A stretch of DNA of 10,789 bases from Oxalobacteraceae bacterium (GTDB lineage Bacteria > Pseudomonadota > Gammaproteobacteria > Burkholderiales > Burkholderiaceae_D): NCBI GenBank assembly GCA_947487325.1, contig CANKWG010000062.1, forward strand, positions 1-10,789, read 5' to 3'. The notes beneath the pieces are model-generated. The model ran no database searches. It was given only the letters and a program-made list of their open reading frames with translations, and had not been told where the DNA came from. A program made the translations under genes and the position numbers. How positions within the stretch are numbered: position 1 is the stretch's first letter; each line of letters opens with the position of its first letter. Shown here piece after piece: positions 7,703 to 10,789 of this stretch.

Positions 7703-8835
7703 TGCGCTTTTCCTTCCTTGGGTGCAGCAGCCGTATCGCCCAGCACAGTCACTTTCTGTCCCTCACGCAGCAAATTCACGCCCGCTGTGACGACCGTCTG
7801 ACCTGATGCGAGGCCCGACGCAATCACAATCTCGTTACCCACAGCACCCGCAACATCCACCGTAACCAGCTTCACTACACCCTGCTCCACCACCCACACT
7901 GCTGTCTTATCCTTGTGGTTAAAGAGTGCAGTCATCGGCAATCGGATGCCCGGCGCAGCTTCATTTGCAAATGACACGGTTGCGGTCATGCCCAACTGAA
8001 TTTCGCTGCCGGCTTTGGGCAGGGCAATCTTGGCGGTAAAGGTGCGCGACGCGGGGTCGGCCACGGGCGATAACTCGCGCAGCCGTCCCTCCAGCGCCAA
8101 CTCGGGATTAGCCCAAGTACGCACCGTCACATCGCTGATGCGTTTCAATTTGGCGACCTGATCCTCGGGAATGCTGACCCGAACTTCTTTCTCACCCGTG
8201 CGGGCGATTCTGACCACGGGCATGCCAGGAGAAACGACTTGGCCGACCTCCGCATCAATCCCCGTCACCACGCCATCCGCATCAGCGATCAAGCTGGTAT
8301 AGCTGCTTTGATTTGCTTGAACCCTGAGTCCGACTGTGGCTTGTTCGTGATTGGCGAGTGCCGCCTTGTAGGCTGCTTCCTTCGATTCCAGCAAAGCCTG
8401 GCTGACAAAATTTTTCTGGCGCAGCTCGCGATAGCGATTGAGTTCTGCTTGCGCCAGCGACAGCGTGCTATCTGCTGCGCTGACGCTAGCCTTGGCTTGC
8501 GCTTGGGCGAGCTGGAAGTCACTGGCATCCAACTGCATCAGCAGCTGCCCACGTCGGACCACGGTGCCAACATCCACCCGACGGGCAATGACCTTGCCGC
8601 CAACCCTGAACCCAAGCCGCGATTCATAACGCGGCTGCACCTCACCCGCCAGCTCGACTTGATTTTTAGCACCGGAAGGGGCCACAACCATAACCCTCAC
8701 AGGCCGAATGTCCTCGGTTTTTGCCGGCTTGTCCGTGCATGCCACCAGCAATAAGATCCCGCCGAACAGCGATATCGAAATGAGGGATTTGAGCCCTGAC
8801 ATGAGATCTTGGCGATTTTTTGATAACGGGAGCAT
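7699..8835 (-). CDS. RND efflux periplasmic adaptor (membrane fusion protein), lipoprotein
   Basis: This is an HlyD/AcrA-family adaptor bridging the RND pump and an outer-membrane channel, 378 aa from the chosen start. An N-terminal hydrophobic segment ends in the lipobox LVAC, predicting lipid attachment at Cys33. The mature chain shows the split lipoyl (barrel-sandwich) domain at about 65-105 (GFRVGGKVIARRVDVGTVVR) and 178-212, separated by a helical hairpin at about 105-175 rich in Ala, Gln and Glu. A beta-barrel and membrane-proximal domain follow. The frame is open to an ATG at 8901, but I prefer 8835: AAAGGA lies 9 nt upstream, and the region above lacks signal-peptide character. Another start, at 8802, also gives a good signal peptide but has no Shine-Dalgarno sequence. 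It overlaps the pump gene by 4 nt and is the first gene of the operon. Confidence 0.9.
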   Translation of the reverse strand: MLPLSKNRQDLMSGLKSLISISLFGGILLLVACTDKPAKTEDIRPVRVMVVAPSGAKNQVELAGEVQPRYESRLGFRVGGKVIARRVDVGTVVRRGQLLMQLDASDFQLAQAQAKASVSAADSTLSLAQAELNRYRELRQKNFVSQALLESKEAAYKAALANHEQATVGLRVQANQSSYTSLIADADGVVTGIDAEVGQVVSPGMPVVRIARTGEKEVRVSIPEDQVAKLKRISDVTVRTWANPELALEGRLRELSPVADPASRTFTAKIALPKAGSEIQLGMTATVSFANEAAPGIRLPMTALFNHKDKTAVWVVEQGVVKLVTVDVAGAVGNEIVIASGLASGQTVVTAGVNLLREGQKVTVLGDTAAAPKEGKAQ

Positions 8836-8844
8836 CACGGATTT

Positions 8845-8850
8845 TCCTTT
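8845..8850 (-). promoter_or_regulatory. Shine-Dalgarno site of the adaptor gene
   Basis: AAAGGA on the minus strand ends 9 nt before the ATG at 8835. It decides the start of the adaptor gene over the alternatives at 8901 and 8802. Confidence 0.6.
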
Positions 8851-8910
8851 ACTATTCGGGCAGACATTGCACCAGCGCTTGCTTAAGGAGCCATTTGTCA
8901 CGGCTTTTTC

Positions 8911-8936
8911 AATTACTGACTCAAAGGTAAGTAATT
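8911..8936. promoter_or_regulatory. Candidate operator: inverted repeat in the divergent pump/hpnC region
   Basis: AATTACT (8911-8917) and AGTAATT (8930-8936) are perfect 7-bp complements with a 12-nt spacer. The right arm overlaps the TATAAT -10 candidate of the pump operon. Position and symmetry fit a repressor site, but no regulator gene is in the window, and chance occurrence in this A+T-rich stretch is possible. Confidence 0.35.
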
Positions 8937-8964
8937 ATAGCGAATCAACTTTCGGTAATGTCGC
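8934..8964 (-). promoter_or_regulatory. Candidate sigma-70 promoter for the efflux operon
   Basis: A perfect TATAAT -10 lies on the minus strand at 8939-8934. The best -35 is GCGACA (8964-8959), at a long 19-nt spacing with four of six consensus matches. Transcription would begin near 8927, leaving a leader of roughly 90 nt before the adaptor ATG at 8835. The -10 is good and the -35 is weak. Confidence 0.4.
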
Positions 8965-8995
8965 TTATTCGATGTCTCACCTTTGTACCGCCTTG

Positions 8996-9811
8996 ATGTC
9001 CAACGCACACTACGAAAACTTTCCGGTCGCCTCCCCGCTCCTTCCGAAGTCGATGCGCGCCCCAGTCAGGGTGATCTATGCTTTTGCCCGCAGCGCTGAT
9101 GATCTAGCTGACGAGGGCGATGCGCCACCGGAGGAGCGTATCCGTGCCCTGTTGACCTACGAAGCAGAGCTTGATCGGATCGACCAAGGTCAGAAGCCCG
9201 AATCTCGGCTCTTTCAAGACGTCGCAGCAACGCTAGCTACATACCAACTGGATACGCATTACTTGCGCGCGCTTCTGTCGGCCTTTCGCCAGGATGTCGG
9301 CCAAACCCGTTATCCGACCTTCGATGCGCTATTGGATTACTGCCGACGCTCTGCGAACCCGGTGGGTCGTATCATGCTCAGCCTGTTTGGCAACACCTCG
9401 GCCAGTGCATTTCAACAAAGCGATGCCATATGCAGTGCGCTTCAAATCATTAATTTTCTTCAGGACGTAGCCATCGACTGGGATAAATCACGCATCTACT
9501 TACCGCAGGAAGACCTACAGCGATTTGGCGTCAACGAAGAGCAGATCGCTGCCCAGCGCGTCGATGATCACTGGCGAGCACTGATGGCCTTTGAAGTTCA
9601 GCGGGCACGCGCCATGATGCTTAGCGGTGCGCCACTGGCCTTGCACATTCGGGGCCGGCTTGGTTGGGAACTGCGACTCATCGTGCAGGGTGGTCTGCGT
9701 ATCCTCGAGAAAATTGAAGCCGTAGGTTACGATGTCTTCCGCGCGCGACCGACCCTGAAAAAACGCGACTGGCTGCTGATCTTCTGGCGAGCCCTGCGCT
9801 TTGCCAACTAA
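8996..9811 (+). CDS. hpnC: HpnC, hydroxysqualene synthase (squalene/phytoene synthase family)
   Basis: In the bacterial HpnCDE route this enzyme converts presqualene diphosphate to hydroxysqualene, which HpnE then reduces to squalene. The product is 271 aa, normal for the family. The N-terminal HYENFPVAS signature is characteristic of HpnC. The first Asp-rich motif is SADDLADE (residues 33-40). The second is QDVAIDWDKSRIYLP, with Asp157 and Asp161. The frame is open upstream as far as 8708, but the extra sequence only mirrors the adaptor gene. I chose the ATG at 8996 because family alignment begins at about MSNAHYENF; the ATG at 8972 is an alternative, and neither has a good Shine-Dalgarno sequence. 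It is the first gene of the hpnC-hpnD-hpnE cluster, diverging from the efflux operon. Confidence 0.93.
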   Translation: MSNAHYENFPVASPLLPKSMRAPVRVIYAFARSADDLADEGDAPPEERIRALLTYEAELDRIDQGQKPESRLFQDVAATLATYQLDTHYLRALLSAFRQDVGQTRYPTFDALLDYCRRSANPVGRIMLSLFGNTSASAFQQSDAICSALQIINFLQDVAIDWDKSRIYLPQEDLQRFGVNEEQIAAQRVDDHWRALMAFEVQRARAMMLSGAPLALHIRGRLGWELRLIVQGGLRILEKIEAVGYDVFRARPTLKKRDWLLIFWRALRFAN

Positions 9812-9853
9812 CATGCGGTTCCCCATAAAAAAACGACGCATTCAGCTCAGAGA

Positions 9854-10687
9854 ATGACTCCCGAAGACTACTGCCAACAAAAAGCTGCTCAGAGCGGCTC
9901 GAGTTTTTACTACAGCTTTCTTTTCTTGCCGCCACCACGCCGGCAGGCCATCACTGCTTTGTACGCGTTCTGTCGCGAGGTGGATGATGTGGTCGACGAG
10001 ACCAGTGACCCTGCTCTGGCGCACACTACGCTGGCCTGGTGGCGCAAAGAGGTAGCGCAGATGCTGGCAGGACAGCCCAATCATCCGGTGACCCAGGCAC
10101 TGATGCCGCACCTGAAGACATTCAACATTCAGGGAGAGCATCTGTTGGCCGTCATTGACGGTATGGAGATGGATCTCACCCAAACACGCTATCTCGATTT
10201 TATTGCGCTCGAGCGCTATTGCTGGCACGTCGCCAGTGTCGTGGGCATTATGTCCGCCAGCATCTTCGGCTACAGCGACCCACGCACGCTGCAGTATGCA
10301 GAAAAGCTCGGTCTTGCGTTCCAACTCACGAACATCATTCGTGACGTCGGTGAAGATGCACGCCGTGGCCGAATTTATCTGCCGATATCGGAGTTGCAGG
10401 CCCACCAGGTACCTGCCTCGTAACTTCTCAATGCAACTCACAGCGATCGCTTTGTAGAACTCATGCGCTTTCAGACTCAGCGCGCGCAGGCCCTGTATGA
10501 CGAAGCAATGGCCCTATTGCCGGCGGCAGATCGCCGCGCGCAGCGAGCGGGGCTGATCATGGCAGCGATTTATCGCGCCGTACTCGACGAAATCGAGCGA
10601 GATGATTTTCGGGTCCTGCATCACAAGATCTCGCTCACGCCGCTACGCAAACTTTGGTTGGCGTGGAAAACCTGGGTCAAAGGCTGA
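9854..10687 (+). pseudogene. hpnD: HpnD, presqualene diphosphate synthase, interrupted by an in-frame TAA
   Basis: HpnD condenses two farnesyl diphosphates to presqualene diphosphate, the first step of the HpnCDE route. The frame from 9854 would give 277 residues, the normal family length, but codon 190 is TAA (10421-10423). Before it lie both catalytic Asp-rich motifs: REVDDVVDE (Asp44, Asp45, Asp48) and IIRDVGEDARRGRIYLP (Asp164, Asp168). After it the same frame continues with LLNATHSDRFVELMRFQTQR and typical C-terminal helices to the TGA at 10685-10687. So 87 codons of the C-terminal helical bundle are cut off. An ATG at 10463 could restart a 74-aa fragment, but no ribosome site precedes it. 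The start at 9854 lies 42 nt after hpnC with only a weak GAGA-type site. The remainder is undecayed, implying a recent mutation, a sequencing error or read-through. Confidence 0.85.
10421..10423 (+). other. hpnD: Premature in-frame stop codon in hpnD
   Basis: TAA follows the codons for VPAS and precedes CTT CTC AAT GCA ACT in the same reading frame. The codon positions before and after agree (9854 and 10463 are in the same frame), so no base has been inserted or lost. A single substitution from a sense codon such as GAA, CAA or AAA would create it. Confidence 0.9.
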
Positions 10688-10789
10688 TGCGCAAGCCCAC
10701 AGTCGCCGTCATCGGCGCCGGCTGGGCGGGCTGTGCTGCGGCGGTTGAGCTGACACGGCGCGGCGCCAAAGTCATATTGCTCGAAGCCT
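10687..10789 (+). CDS. hpnE: HpnE, hydroxysqualene dehydroxylase (FAD-dependent), N-terminal fragment
   Basis: Only 34 codons are present before the window ends. They form a beta-alpha-beta dinucleotide-binding fold with the FAD signature VIGAGWAGCAAAVEL (GxGxxG) and the acidic end of strand 2, ILLEA. In the HpnCDE pathway the FAD enzyme HpnE reduces hydroxysqualene to squalene. The ATG overlaps the hpnD stop by 1 nt (TGATG at 10685-10689), the usual sign of translational coupling. If ribosomes stop early at the hpnD TAA, that coupling would be lost. The name rests on the motif together with the hpnC-hpnD context; other FAD amine-oxidase-like proteins share the motif. Confidence 0.85.
   Translation, partial: MRKPTVAVIGAGWAGCAAAVELTRRGAKVILLEA

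Noticed and set aside
8708..8995. N-terminal extension of hpnC to an upstream ATG
   Set aside because: The first part overlaps the adaptor gene on the other strand and the rest is the divergent promoter region. HpnC homology begins at about the ATG at 8996.
10411..10463. Frameshift in hpnD
   Set aside because: The two HpnD-like segments are in the same frame, so the break is a stop codon and not an insertion or deletion.
1..10789. CRISPR array, insertion sequence, prophage or defence island
   Set aside because: No direct-repeat arrays, transposase, integrase or terminal repeats were seen, and the genes are conserved chromosomal ones.

Overview
The window looks like a chromosomal segment of a betaproteobacterium. 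The evidence is the gene order tRNA-Leu – tig – clpP – clpX – lon, the ClpX and ClpP sequences, and a squalene-synthesis cluster of the HpnC/HpnD/HpnE type. The order-level placement (Burkholderiales or Nitrosomonadales-like) is a guess.

Reading from the left, positions 1-4466 hold a proteostasis block, all on the minus strand. Transcription runs from tRNA-Leu(UAG) at 4466 through tig (trigger factor), clpP and clpX, and then lon, which leaves the window at position 1. Hairpin terminators follow tig (2944-2983) and clpX (691-727), so the block probably forms several transcription units. The products cover folding of nascent chains (Tig), unfolding and degradation (ClpXP), and a second ATP-dependent protease (Lon).

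Positions 4619-8835, also minus strand, hold a two-gene efflux operon. A lipoprotein periplasmic adaptor overlaps an RND inner-membrane pump by 4 nt. No outer-membrane channel gene and no regulator gene adjoin it. A strong terminator (4491-4531) separates the pump from the tRNA. The divergent intergenic region holds a perfect TATAAT on the pump strand, overlapped by a 7-bp-arm inverted repeat that could be an operator.

Positions 8996-10789, plus strand, hold hpnC, hpnD and the first 34 codons of hpnE. Together these enzymes convert farnesyl diphosphate to squalene by way of presqualene diphosphate and hydroxysqualene. The most notable point in the window is in hpnD. An in-frame TAA at 10421-10423 interrupts an otherwise intact 277-codon reading frame. 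The sequence continues in the same frame with good HpnD-like C-terminal sequence, so this is a point nonsense change (or a base-calling error), not a frameshift.

I found no CRISPR array, insertion sequence, phage gene or clearly novel system. The rest of the window is conserved housekeeping and transport DNA.
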